Source: Candidatus Cloacimonadaceae bacterium
Lineage (GTDB): Bacteria; Cloacimonadota; Cloacimonadia; Cloacimonadales; Cloacimonadaceae
Direction of reading: 5' to 3'
Assembly (NCBI GenBank): GCA_030693415.1
Contig: JAUYAR010000178.1
Coordinates: 1-61,870 of the forward strand
Length of the DNA: 61,870 bases
This document shows, in pieces, positions 18,501 to 25,505 of the stretch. The stretch's first letter is position 1; the number at the start of each line of letters is the position of its first letter. The notes beneath the pieces are model-generated. The model was not told where the DNA came from, searched no databases, and saw nothing but the letters and a program-made list of their open reading frames with translations. The position numbers and the translations under genes were made by a program.

Positions 18501-19757
18501 GCCAACAACCGTGCCTATTTCATTACCAACTATAAGGTTAGCCCAGATTCCATCGCTGCTGTGCAGTGGACTGCGGAAGATCCTTTCACCGGACCCCCGG
18601 CACCGGCAAACCTGCTCTGCGTTCCGCTTGATCATCAAAGAGTTAAACTCACTTGGGTGGATAACACTGCAGCTTCTTTCCGCATCTACCGCAAGGACGA
18701 TCAAAACAATGTCATCTTGATCGACAACGTCCTCGGCAACGTCTATGAGGATAGCGGACTCGTTTCCGGAAAGACCTACCGCTATACCATCACGGCGGTT
18801 AACCACTCATTCAGTCCGCCGGAAAGTATCCCGTTGCTGTGGCAAACCGCGATCCCCAATCCCCTGCCAGTGCTTGTCAGCATAGATATCGTCGGCAGCA
18901 AGGAATTGCGCCTCATCTTTGATCAGCAGATGTCAAACGACGCGCTCAATCCGGGATGCTATAACCTCGACCACAACATGGGGATACCGCTTTCCGTGAA
19001 CAGCATTTTCAATCATTACGGTTTGCAGGTTCGTTTCCGTCAAGCCTTCCCGGCGATCACGGAGATGTTTACTCTGGCATTGCGCAATGTGAAAGGCATT
19101 ACCGGCGTGGCGCTACCCGTCAATAGCTATACTTTTGCCTACGTGGCGGATGTGGAAGCTCCCAAAATATCCGAAGTGAAAGTGCTTCCGGGTGAAAAAA
19201 GCGTGCAGATCACATTCAATGAAGAGATTATGCCCGCCGGAGCGATCCATCCCCTGAACTATCAACTGCATCTTCCATCAAACGATCTCCAAAATTCGAT
19301 CGACACCATTTCCCACAACCAGGACGTCATCATCATCACCCTCAATTCCAAGCTGAAACCGAGCAGTAGCGCATATTATCTCACCGTGCACAACCTCAGC
19401 GACCTTTTCGGAAACACGATCTCGCCCCAGCACAACATTGCCCGTTTCGCGCTCACAAACATCAAGAATCTCAAAAACCTCACCGTTTACCCCAATCCCG
19501 TGAAGCCTTCGCTCCATCAATCCTGCGCCTTCATCAATTTCCCCGCCGGGAAAAAGGGCAATATCTCAATCTACGACACTTCCGGAGCGTTGGTTTTCAG
19601 CAGCGCCATCGGTCCCTTCAACCCGGAGATCAACAACATCACCTGGCGTTGGAACATCTCCAACAACAGCGGACGCAAAGTCTCCTCCGGCATCTATTTC
19701 TATGTAGTGGAAATGGATGGAGAGATCGCGCGCGGTAAACTCGCCGTATTACGTTGA
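15579..19757 (+). CDS. Secreted subtilisin-family (S8) serine protease with C-terminal sorting domain
   Basis: A 1392-residue protein. The start at 15579 (MKKILSLILPALMALSC, signal peptide, AAGGA 13 bases upstream) is preferred over a frame extension into the repeat. A prodomain-like region covers residues 25-110. The catalytic triad is Asp146 (GIVDSG), His215 (HGTHVAG) and Ser376 (GTSMSSP), with oxyanion Asn311 in the SAGND segment. The middle carries FG-GAP-like repeats (DYNGDGSPEY, DYSGDGVDDIL, DNDGKDEII) and a fibronectin-like segment. The tail (TVYPNPVKPS, YDTSGALVF, SGIYFYVVEMDG) is a T9SS/FlgD-like domain. Predicted cell-surface protease for extracellular protein breakdown. Confidence 0.88.
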   Translation: MKKILSLILPALMALSCLAALNMEITPGVLLFKTTQPISVRSDRTGLTAFDSYLDQLGASNIIPISGMHTNRYYQVNIAVDPDWTALKNGQYSFTGIEYAQPNFLRKMHLTPNDPLYPLQFHHITSNPQAWNYSTGSSLIVVGIVDSGLLFEHPDLNANIWINQGEIPNNGIDDDGNGYIDDWWGWDFSDAPEMSDVGIGDFTGQDNDPTDENYHGTHVAGIVGAVGNNGIGISGVAWNVKLMAIRAGFRTTQGQGYLQDDDAAAAIIYAADNGCHVLNLSWGDPNYSAIIADACQYAYDKGVTIVASAGNDPGPILSYPARLSTVISVGAVNKTRNLAGFSSYGVDLELVAPGEQILSTYKLEAGEQYFEQSGTSMSSPFVVGAVALLLSLHPGLSPDQVRSRLLNSTDDLGAPGFDQFYGHGLLNSRKLLENTNPPLVTITDPQEFDGVSDSFDIVGTVQTQNFFRYSVMYSTKNAPSSLDWMDVTNHTNLPVYHTAPVTNGTLAHFYLPELMPEGKYLIRIQYENMNGGKYNYYRTVQYDYSAPWLVQNSLQNFKRYDKQNLRYYISAKFNEPVRTELKIIAADGSIFDVYGIAQDSLHVWAVPPQVSPGSIDISVKATNKSNLSIVTPLYPAFMNIVYESVPNYGFQHEVVGSPRVPLAKTFDYNGDGSPEYVAMDLPISGYGNVFAFQPEAGGHVVKHNFNDSFWLLGAGNTNNLGQELLTLRADRAILLETIATQTYPGTAIWEEGAITGGILADYSGDGVDDILLVKNLPAERVIQLYKRSAAGVISAKNTLRNTTSTNLRNTFVPSIIVKNFDTDNQRDILTADTDGDIMMFEVTNDNLHEMSWTTRLPVGNTYQLTSGDYDGNGRQDFFVGGYYRDILNPNLNFWYFEGFKFASNNNYTSMGSIMFNEVLSQNSVQSFDLDNDGKDEIILAISPNLYVLKYINGQFKPVFSENSFRSYTTLAYKDANNRAYFITNYKVSPDSIAAVQWTAEDPFTGPPAPANLLCVPLDHQRVKLTWVDNTAASFRIYRKDDQNNVILIDNVLGNVYEDSGLVSGKTYRYTITAVNHSFSPPESIPLLWQTAIPNPLPVLVSIDIVGSKELRLIFDQQMSNDALNPGCYNLDHNMGIPLSVNSIFNHYGLQVRFRQAFPAITEMFTLALRNVKGITGVALPVNSYTFAYVADVEAPKISEVKVLPGEKSVQITFNEEIMPAGAIHPLNYQLHLPSNDLQNSIDTISHNQDVIIITLNSKLKPSSSAYYLTVHNLSDLFGNTISPQHNIARFALTNIKNLKNLTVYPNPVKPSLHQSCAFINFPAGKKGNISIYDTSGALVFSSAIGPFNPEINNITWRWNISNNSGRKVSSGIYFYVVEMDGEIARGKLAVLR

Positions 19758-19843
19758 GGGATCGGAGATTTTCTTTCACCACAGAGGAGCGGAGGGATCA
19801 GGGAGAGTGTGGCGGAGAATCGGTTTTTTAAGCATCTGAATAT

Positions 19844-19882
19844 ATCGCTGCTGTCGCCGACGGAGACGTCGGCGTCTCATGA
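19844..19882. repeat. GCCGACGG-palindrome repeat, copy 1
   Basis: ATCGCTGCTGTCGCCGACGG followed by AGACGTCGGCG and CTCATGAT; GCCGAC/GTCGGC forms a hairpin. Three related copies lie at 21544-21573, 21615-21656 and 21674-21702. Confidence 0.75.
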
Positions 19883-19886
19883 TTAA

Positions 19887-21404
19887 TCAACGTGGAGCCT
19901 GTATAATCTCAGAGCCACGGATGTTCACTCCCTGTTCGCATAATCTCACCATCTCTTCCAGCGTCTCATCTTGCCACTGTCGGGCTTTGGTCGTGTCCGG
20001 GACATCGTTGCAGAGGATGACGAAGGCATAGAGTTTGCCGTCACTTGCAGTAAAATATCCGGCAATATTGCTGATACCGCGCATGGAACCGGTTTTGGCA
20101 AATACTTTTTCGCGGGCGGGGCTTTCCACCAAACGTGTTTTGAGGGTTCCGTCGGTGCCGGAGATCGCGAGGGAGGAGAAGAAGTCTTTGAACCATGGCT
20201 GTTTCTGGGCAAAGACGAGGAGCTTGCCAAGGTAGCTTGCCTTGAGTAGGTTTTTGCGCGAGAGTCCGCAGCCATCGACCGCGCTGATGGAATTTGAAAC
20301 AACTCCGGTGGTGGCGGCGAAGCTTCTGATCTTATCCTGAGTGCTTGCAATGCCGCCACTTAGCTGGACGTAGAGCATCTCCCCCATCAGGTTTGAGCTG
20401 CGTTTCATGCAGACGCCCACGATGTCTTTCAGCGGTGGTGATGGATGGTTGAAAAGCGTTTCCATTTGTGCGTTTGCGGGGAAAGCGGAATCGAAGGATG
20501 CATGACCGGAGATTTCGATGCCTTTTTCCTTGAAGTATTGCATCATTACTCCGGAAGCGAAAGCATGCGGATCTGGCACCGCGGCTCGTACCCTGTAAGT
20601 GCTTTCCAGAGGTATGGTTCCGCTGATTAGGATATGATTTGGCGTATCCGTCGCGTTGATCGAGACATCTGCTTTGACCCCTTGCATCGAAGTCTTCACT
20701 ATGTTGTCAAATCTGAGGTAAGAGTATCCGCCTTCGACACTTATCGTGGTTTCACAATCCATCGTATCCCCTGCCGTGATCTCATAGATGATGGCGTTTT
20801 CATTGAAGGAAAAAGGTGCCGAAATTGCTGCATAGCCATAGGCATAATCCCCCCTGTCCCAGGTGGTGGAATCGCGGTAAACGGGGAATTTGCCGACGTT
20901 GATGACCACGTTGCCATTGATGCTTTTGATGCCGTGAGTGCTCAGCGAATCCGCCCAATGCTCAAATATCCGGTGCGCTCCTTCAAGATAGAAATCCGTC
21001 GTCCAAGCGGGATCGCCGTCCGCGATGATGACAAGGTCTCCGTTGAGGCATTGTTCGACAATCTCTCCCCGATAGCCAAAGCGAGTGACAAATTGATGTC
21101 CGGAGCCCATTTCATGCAGCGCGGCAGACAAGGTGTACAGCTTTTGCAGGGACGCAGGGATCAGATTCGCGTCGGCGTTTCTAACAAAGACCTCTTTGCC
21201 AGCCTCCAGCTCCCATATTCCCAGCGCCACAGTCGCGCCACTGATCAAAGGCGAGCGCAGCAGTGCGTCCAGTTTTTGCGTCAGACTATCTGCATCCACG
21301 GTATAAACGGCGGCGATAATGCTGCTGATCTGCAATAAGATCAATATGATAAGCAGACAACGTAAGCTGCCGCCGGTGATGGTTTTGCGGCTGTCATAAT
21401 TCAT
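19887..21404 (-). CDS. dacB: D-alanyl-D-alanine carboxypeptidase/endopeptidase, PBP4-like (S13 family)
   Basis: A 505-residue protein starting at ATG 21404 (GGAG seven bases upstream); an N-terminal hydrophobic segment (residues 14-32) is a signal or anchor. The penicillin-binding motifs are in order: SLQK with Ser85 as nucleophile, SSN (in MKRSSNLMGEM) and KTG (in FAKTGSMRG). A long insert between SxxK and SxN, with the beta-rich domains typical of DacB, supports family S13. It trims or cleaves peptide crosslinks in peptidoglycan in the periplasm. The transcript is minus-strand and stands alone. Confidence 0.9.
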   Translation of the reverse strand: MNYDSRKTITGGSLRCLLIILILLQISSIIAAVYTVDADSLTQKLDALLRSPLISGATVALGIWELEAGKEVFVRNADANLIPASLQKLYTLSAALHEMGSGHQFVTRFGYRGEIVEQCLNGDLVIIADGDPAWTTDFYLEGAHRIFEHWADSLSTHGIKSINGNVVINVGKFPVYRDSTTWDRGDYAYGYAAISAPFSFNENAIIYEITAGDTMDCETTISVEGGYSYLRFDNIVKTSMQGVKADVSINATDTPNHILISGTIPLESTYRVRAAVPDPHAFASGVMMQYFKEKGIEISGHASFDSAFPANAQMETLFNHPSPPLKDIVGVCMKRSSNLMGEMLYVQLSGGIASTQDKIRSFAATTGVVSNSISAVDGCGLSRKNLLKASYLGKLLVFAQKQPWFKDFFSSLAISGTDGTLKTRLVESPAREKVFAKTGSMRGISNIAGYFTASDGKLYAFVILCNDVPDTTKARQWQDETLEEMVRLCEQGVNIRGSEIIQAPR

Positions 21405-21543
21405 CGATCTTCTCCGGATTCTATTTGGCAAGCATGGCAATTCAGGACGCGGATTTTGACAATGATTATTTTGGGTGGAAAGGTGGGGCAGAGATGAGAG
21501 ATGAGAGATAAGAGATGTTTGTCGGTGAACAGGTGACCGGAAT

Positions 21544-21702
21544 ATGGATCTACCGACGTCCCCGTCGGTTCATGTCCGCCGGTCAGTTTACGAAATTGGC
21601 AGATGTGTCATAAGCATCGCTGCTGTCGCCGACGGGGACGTCGGCGTTCCATGATGTAGCGTTGTATGAGGTTATGGATTTACCGACGTCCCCGTCGGTT
21701 CC
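21544..21702. repeat. Cluster of three CCGACGTCCCCGTCGG palindromes
   Basis: Copies at 21544-21573 and 21674-21702 read ACCGACGTCCCCGTCGGTT. The copy at 21615-21656 reads GCCGACGGGGACGTCGGCG in the opposite orientation. Each is a hairpin-forming palindrome, shared with 19844-19882. Confidence 0.75.
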
Positions 21703-21814
21703 GGTGCGGCAGCCCCAACAGGAACGACACCAACACCTACAGCGTCAATTCCGGAAATCTGCCATTATCATCCAACTGCTTTTAAATTCAAACTCTTACA
21801 CGTTCAAATCATAT

Positions 21815-21896
21815 CCTTCCCCGTGAGCATTACGGAGTCAATACGGACTTAGTCCGTAATGAGTCCGTATTGATTCCGTATTGCTATGGGGGAAGG
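21815..21896. repeat. Nested palindromic repeat, copy 3 of 3
   Basis: CCTTCCCC/GGGGGAAGG outer arms enclose the same core as copies 1 and 2 (GCATTACGGAGTC near 21827 to CCGTATTGC). It ends at, or one base before, a beta-barrel gene remnant at 21898. Confidence 0.85.
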
Positions 21897-21897
21897 C

Positions 21898-22224
21898 AAT
21901 CCGAAAGTCAGTGGTCATTTCATAACAGCGCTGGGTACCGATTTTAACGACAAAGAAAGCCAGTAAGTGTTTGGTCTTGGCGGGATAGTGAGTTTCTCCA
22001 AGCGCACTTCGGGGATTGAAGAAATCTACCATTCGCCGGGAAAAAAGTATAGTCTTGATCCGGATGACGATTCGGAAGATAGTTATAGTGCTGAGATAGG
22101 GCTTATCGGCATCCGTTTCAAGGGACAAAATATAAGCTGGGATATGGGCGCGTTTCGTCCGCTTAAATACTGGGGTGAGGATTTTTTTGCGTTACCCTTT
22201 ATCAAGGCAACATATATATATTGA
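21898..22224 (+). pseudogene. Remnant of an outer-membrane beta-barrel protein gene
   Basis: An open stretch with an in-frame TAA at 21964-21966 encodes the end of a barrel-like protein: before the stop VSGHFITALGTDFNDKES, after it GLGGIVSFSKRTSG and a closing YWGEDFFALPFIKATYIY with aromatic C-terminal residues typical of a last beta-strand. The 5' part is absent; palindromic repeat copy 3 abuts its left end, so the rest was probably lost in a rearrangement there. No start or ribosome site is evident. Confidence 0.55.
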
Positions 22225-22234
22225 AATTGGAATT

Positions 22235-22295
22235 GGTGAACGGGTAAGTAGGTGAACAGGTGAGGGGCACAGTCTCACCTGCTCACCCGTTCACC
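22235..22295. repeat. Inverted repeat of iterated GGTGAAC units
   Basis: Left arm GGTGAACGGGTAAGTAGGTG and then AACAGGTGAG; right arm CTCACCTGCTCACCCGTTCACC. Could act as a terminator-like hairpin downstream of gpmA on the minus strand, but no T-tract follows. Confidence 0.65.
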
Positions 22296-22366
22296 GACAA
22301 ATATATCTCTGCTCTTGCTCAGCTTTCACTCTGCTTTCCTCTGTGTTTATCTCATCTCTCATCCAG

Positions 22367-23116
22367 TCACCCCTTCCTTTTTGCCTGATTCGCCACCGCG
22401 GCTTCGGCTTTGGCGACTTCCTCAGGATCGGCGAGATAATAGCGTTTGGAGACTTTCAGACCGGCGTCAAATTCATAGACCAGGGGGATGCCGGTGGGGA
22501 TGTTCAATGAAACGATGTCCGCATCGCTGATGTTGTCCAGGGATTTGACGATGGCGCGGAGGCTGTTTCCATGCGCGGAGACGATCATCCGGCGTCCGGC
22601 ATAGATGCGTGGGACTATGATCTCGTTCCAGAAAGGGAGGCTGCGTTTGCAGGTGTCTTTGAGAGATTCCGCCAGAGGGATTTGATCGGGTGAAAGAGAC
22701 GCATAGCGAGGATCTATACCTGGAAAACGGGGATCGTCACCGGTGAGAGGAGGCGGCGGAATATCATAGCTGCGGCGCCAAATGGACACTTGTTCGTCTC
22801 CATAGCGGGCTGCAGTTTCGGCTTTGTTCAATCCCTGCAAAGCTCCGTAGTGTCGTTCGTTTAGACGCCAGTCGTTGTGGATGGGCAGATACATCATATC
22901 CATCTCGTCGAGGGCGATCCAAAGAGTGCGGATGGCGCGTTTAAGCACTGAAGTCCAGGCTTCGTCAAAGATGAAACCTTCTTCCTTGAGGCGTTTTCCT
23001 GCCGCGTGTGCTTCCTGCACGCCTTTTTCGGAGAGATCGACGTCCGTCCAGCCGGTGAAGAGGTTTTCTTTGTTCCAGATGCTTTCTCCGTGGCGGATCA
23101 GCACTATCTTATACAT
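22367..23116 (-). CDS. gpmA: 2,3-bisphosphoglycerate-dependent phosphoglycerate mutase
   Basis: A 249-residue GpmA: the phosphohistidine motif [10 protein letters not shown] (His9), [11 protein letters not shown], the substrate motif [16 protein letters not shown], and the second His in [10 protein letters not shown]. It interconverts 2- and 3-phosphoglycerate in glycolysis and gluconeogenesis. Its ATG overlaps the stop of the upstream cobalamin adenosyltransferase gene by one base, giving a tight unit with that gene, ridA and the HisS-like gene. Confidence 0.95.
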   Translation of the reverse strand: MYKIVLIRHGESIWNKENLFTGWTDVDLSEKGVQEAHAAGKRLKEEGFIFDEAWTSVLKRAIRTLWIALDEMDMMYLPIHNDWRLNERHYGALQGLNKAETAARYGDEQVSIWRRSYDIPPPPLTGDDPRFPGIDPRYASLSPDQIPLAESLKDTCKRSLPFWNEIIVPRIYAGRRMIVSAHGNSLRAIVKSLDNISDADIVSLNIPTGIPLVYEFDAGLKVSKRYYLADPEEVAKAEAAVANQAKRKG

Positions 23117-23673
23117 TATCTATCTCCTTTGCATTCAATCCTATCTGATGTTCTTTTATAGGTGAGCGCGCCTTCGAAAGCTTCGATATGGCGCGCCATG
23201 ATAAAGAAGAAATCGGAAAGGCGGTTCATGAAGCTCAAAATCTCTTCCGAAACCTCTTCATGGCGGGAAAGGGAGATCACGCGGCGTTCCGCTCTGCGGG
23301 CGATGGTTCTGCAGATATCGAGTTTTGCTGAAGCGGGTGTGGAGCCGGGGATCACGAACCCTGTGACCGGAGTCTGGGTTTCAAAAGCTTTGATCCGTTC
23401 GGTGATTTCATCCACGTCGTTTTCGCAGATGGGATACGGATAGACCGCAGTCGGCGAAGCGAGCTCTCCCATCACGCGGTAGAGCTTGTTTTGCAGATCG
23501 ATCAGCAGTTCCTGCAATTCGGGATTGGCGAGCAGATGTTTGGCATCGCCAATGTGGGCATCCAGCTCGTCGATGCTGCCATAGGCGTCCACGCGGGCGT
23601 CGTCTTTCCAGATTCTTTCTCCGCTGTAGAGGGATGTCTGTCCTCGGTCTCCGGTTTTGGTGATGATGCTCAT
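23116..23673 (-). CDS. Cob(I)alamin adenosyltransferase, PduO type
   Basis: A 185-residue PduO/CobO2-type enzyme. The N-terminal ATP site [38 protein letters not shown] is diagnostic, and the RRAERRVI segment is the conserved Arg-rich helix. It makes adenosylcobalamin from cob(I)alamin and ATP for B12-dependent mutases, fitting an amino-acid or propionate-type metabolism. It is 4 bp after ridA and touches gpmA. Confidence 0.93.
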   Translation of the reverse strand: MSIITKTGDRGQTSLYSGERIWKDDARVDAYGSIDELDAHIGDAKHLLANPELQELLIDLQNKLYRVMGELASPTAVYPYPICENDVDEITERIKAFETQTPVTGFVIPGSTPASAKLDICRTIARRAERRVISLSRHEEVSEEILSFMNRLSDFFFIMARHIEAFEGALTYKRTSDRIECKGDR

Positions 23674-23677
23674 GGAT

Positions 23678-24049
23678 TTATCTCATCGCGATCAGCGAGA
23701 TTTCGATCAAACCGTCTTTGGGCAGCCGCGCAACCTCCACTGCTTCCCTGGCGGGATAGGGCTGGCTGAAAAAGCGGGCATAGATATCGTTCATTGCGGC
23801 AAAATTGTTCAAGTCCTTCAGAAAGACGCTCACTTTGACGGCGTTTTCCATGCTCATACCGGCAGCCGCGAGGATGGCTTTGAGGTTTTCGAAAACCAGT
23901 TCCGCCTGTGCCTGAAAGGACTCAGCCATGATGCCGGTTGCGGGGTCGATGCCAAGCTGTCCTGAAATAAAGAGCGTCTCCTTGTGCAGCACCGCCTGGG
24001 AATATGGACCTACCGCCGCGGGGGCGTGATTTGTCGATATGGGTTGCAT
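23678..24049 (-). CDS. ridA: RidA-family reactive enamine/imine deaminase
   Basis: A 123-residue RidA (YjgF/YER057c/UK114) protein: GPYSQAVLHKETLFISGQLGIDPATG near the N-terminus, NAVKVSVFLKDLNNFAAMN, and the active-site PAREAVEVARLPKDGLIEI with the conserved arginine. RidA hydrolyses enamine intermediates from PLP-dependent amino-acid dehydratases. It lies in a cluster of amino-acid and B12 genes downstream of the HisS-like gene. Confidence 0.93.
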   Translation of the reverse strand: MQPISTNHAPAAVGPYSQAVLHKETLFISGQLGIDPATGIMAESFQAQAELVFENLKAILAAAGMSMENAVKVSVFLKDLNNFAAMNDIYARFFSQPYPAREAVEVARLPKDGLIEISLIAMR

Positions 24050-24071
24050 ATATTTCTCCTGATTAAATCTG

Positions 24072-25355
24072 TCATTCCATGTTCAAAGCCTTACGTGCGA
24101 TCTGCACAGCTTCGATGATATGATCCAGCGCCACGTATTCCTGATGTTCCTTGCCGAGGTTATTCAACAAAATCTTTCCCTCGCGGATGTTTTCCTCGCG
24201 GATGAGAATCATCAGGGCGCAGCCTTTTTTTCGGGCGCGGCTCAGTTCCTTTTCCGTGGATGTGATTTCGGCGCCGATCACGGTTCTGATCCTCTGGGAG
24301 TGAAGTTCGTGGGCGATTTGGAGCATCATCATCTCCATCTCCGGGGACTGGGAACTGATATAAACCGAGAAAGATTTGGTGCTTGTGCCGAAGCCGCCGC
24401 GCTCCTCAAGGATGTGAAAGACCGTATCCAAATTGATATAGAAGCCCACGGCGGGGATCTTCTTGTTGGTGATGAGTTCCGAAAGATAGTCATATCTGCC
24501 GCCGCCGCCAACGATGATCTCACTCCCGCCGTGGCGGATGACGAAATCGAAGACGGTTTCGTTGTAATAGGCGAAGTTCTTGAAGAGATAGGGATCGACG
24601 CCATAACGGTGTCCCAGATTTGCCTGGATCTTCTTGATCTTCTGGAAGTTATCCTTGCATTTGGGGCAGAGATATTTTGTGATCTGAGGTCCTTTGCTCA
24701 CGTCGTGAACGCATTTGGGATCGAGGCAGCGGGTGTCCTCAAAGGGATTGGTCTTGAGGTTTTCGATGCAGGCGGTGCAATAAGCGGCGCTATGATCATC
24801 CAGATAAGCTTTCAGATCGGCAAAATATGACTGGCGGCATTCCTCGCAACCATAGCTATTTAATTTGAGGGAGACGTCCCCTAACCCGATACCTTCGCAG
24901 AGCTTGATTCCGAGGCTGATCACCTCATTTTCGGACAGGATGCTGTCGCTGCCAAGCATTTCCACTCCGAGTTGATAGAATTCCATCGGCTGGTGGTTTT
25001 TGTCCTTGCGAAACATAGGTCCGTGGTAATAGAAACGGTGAATCTCGCCCTTTTTATAGATGCGGGCGGTGTGGTGCAGCACGCTGATCGTGCCTTCGGG
25101 ACGCAGACTGAGCAGGCTGATATCGTTATCCGGCTGGGAAAGATTGAGGGTATTGTCCACGACTTCCTCTGCTTTGTGTCCATGCATCAGGGCTGTGATG
25201 CCATCCCGCAACACGCGATAATCCTGCAGCACGGAAAGGCGGATCTCCTCATAATCGTGCATCGCCAGAACGCCGTCAAGCTGCTGCTCAAGCAGCTTCC
25301 ATTTCCACACGTCCTCGGGCATAAACTCGTGAAAGTTGAGCGGATCAGTTGCCAT
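24072..25355 (-). CDS. hisS: Histidyl-tRNA synthetase-like protein, divergent histidine motif
   Basis: A 427-residue class II synthetase with the HisS layout. The start at 25355 (MATDPLNFHEFMPEDVWKWK) has AGGAGAG just upstream and matches the family N-terminus. It keeps LRPEGT, a HisS-type Cys-rich insertion (YGCEECRQ, CTACIENLK, CLDPKC, LCPKC), GGGRYDYL motif 3, and an anticodon-binding domain. It diverges in two places: the histidine motif RGLDYYTxTVFEF reads KNFAYYNETVFDF, losing the catalytic Arg and Asp, and motif 2 reads FRKDKNHQPMEFYQ in place of FRHERPQxGRYRQFHQ. It may be a genuine but variant enzyme or a paralogue. No other HisS is in the window. Confidence 0.7.
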   Translation of the reverse strand: MATDPLNFHEFMPEDVWKWKLLEQQLDGVLAMHDYEEIRLSVLQDYRVLRDGITALMHGHKAEEVVDNTLNLSQPDNDISLLSLRPEGTISVLHHTARIYKKGEIHRFYYHGPMFRKDKNHQPMEFYQLGVEMLGSDSILSENEVISLGIKLCEGIGLGDVSLKLNSYGCEECRQSYFADLKAYLDDHSAAYCTACIENLKTNPFEDTRCLDPKCVHDVSKGPQITKYLCPKCKDNFQKIKKIQANLGHRYGVDPYLFKNFAYYNETVFDFVIRHGGSEIIVGGGGRYDYLSELITNKKIPAVGFYINLDTVFHILEERGGFGTSTKSFSVYISSQSPEMEMMMLQIAHELHSQRIRTVIGAEITSTEKELSRARKKGCALMILIREENIREGKILLNNLGKEHQEYVALDHIIEAVQIARKALNME

Positions 25356-25425
25356 CATCTCTCCTAAAATATGTGCTGAAGATATTATGCGTTCAAAAGG
25401 GTATTTTGTCAATATAAATCGGTTT

Positions 25426-25470
25426 GATGGACAGCGAGGACAGCCGCGGGGCGACTGTCATTACGATCAT
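25426..25470. repeat. GGACAGTC-type intergenic repeat
   Basis: GACAGCGAGGACAGCCGCGG followed by GGCGACTGTCATTACGATCAT. Two related copies with GGAGGGATGAG...TACGAT occur at 31415-31463 and 31479-31520. Confidence 0.6.
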
Positions 25471-25505
25471 AGGCACATCAATGTGAAAACCGGATTAAGC
25501 CCTTT

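Larger units (their letters stand above)
21405..22366. other. Intergenic region with repeats and an outer-membrane-protein gene remnant
   Basis: About 960 bp with no intact gene. It holds iterated GAGATGA sequence near 21495, three GCCGACGG/CCGTCGG palindromes, palindromic repeat copy 3, a broken beta-barrel gene (21898-22224) and an inverted repeat of GGTGAAC units (22235-22295). Confidence 0.7.
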
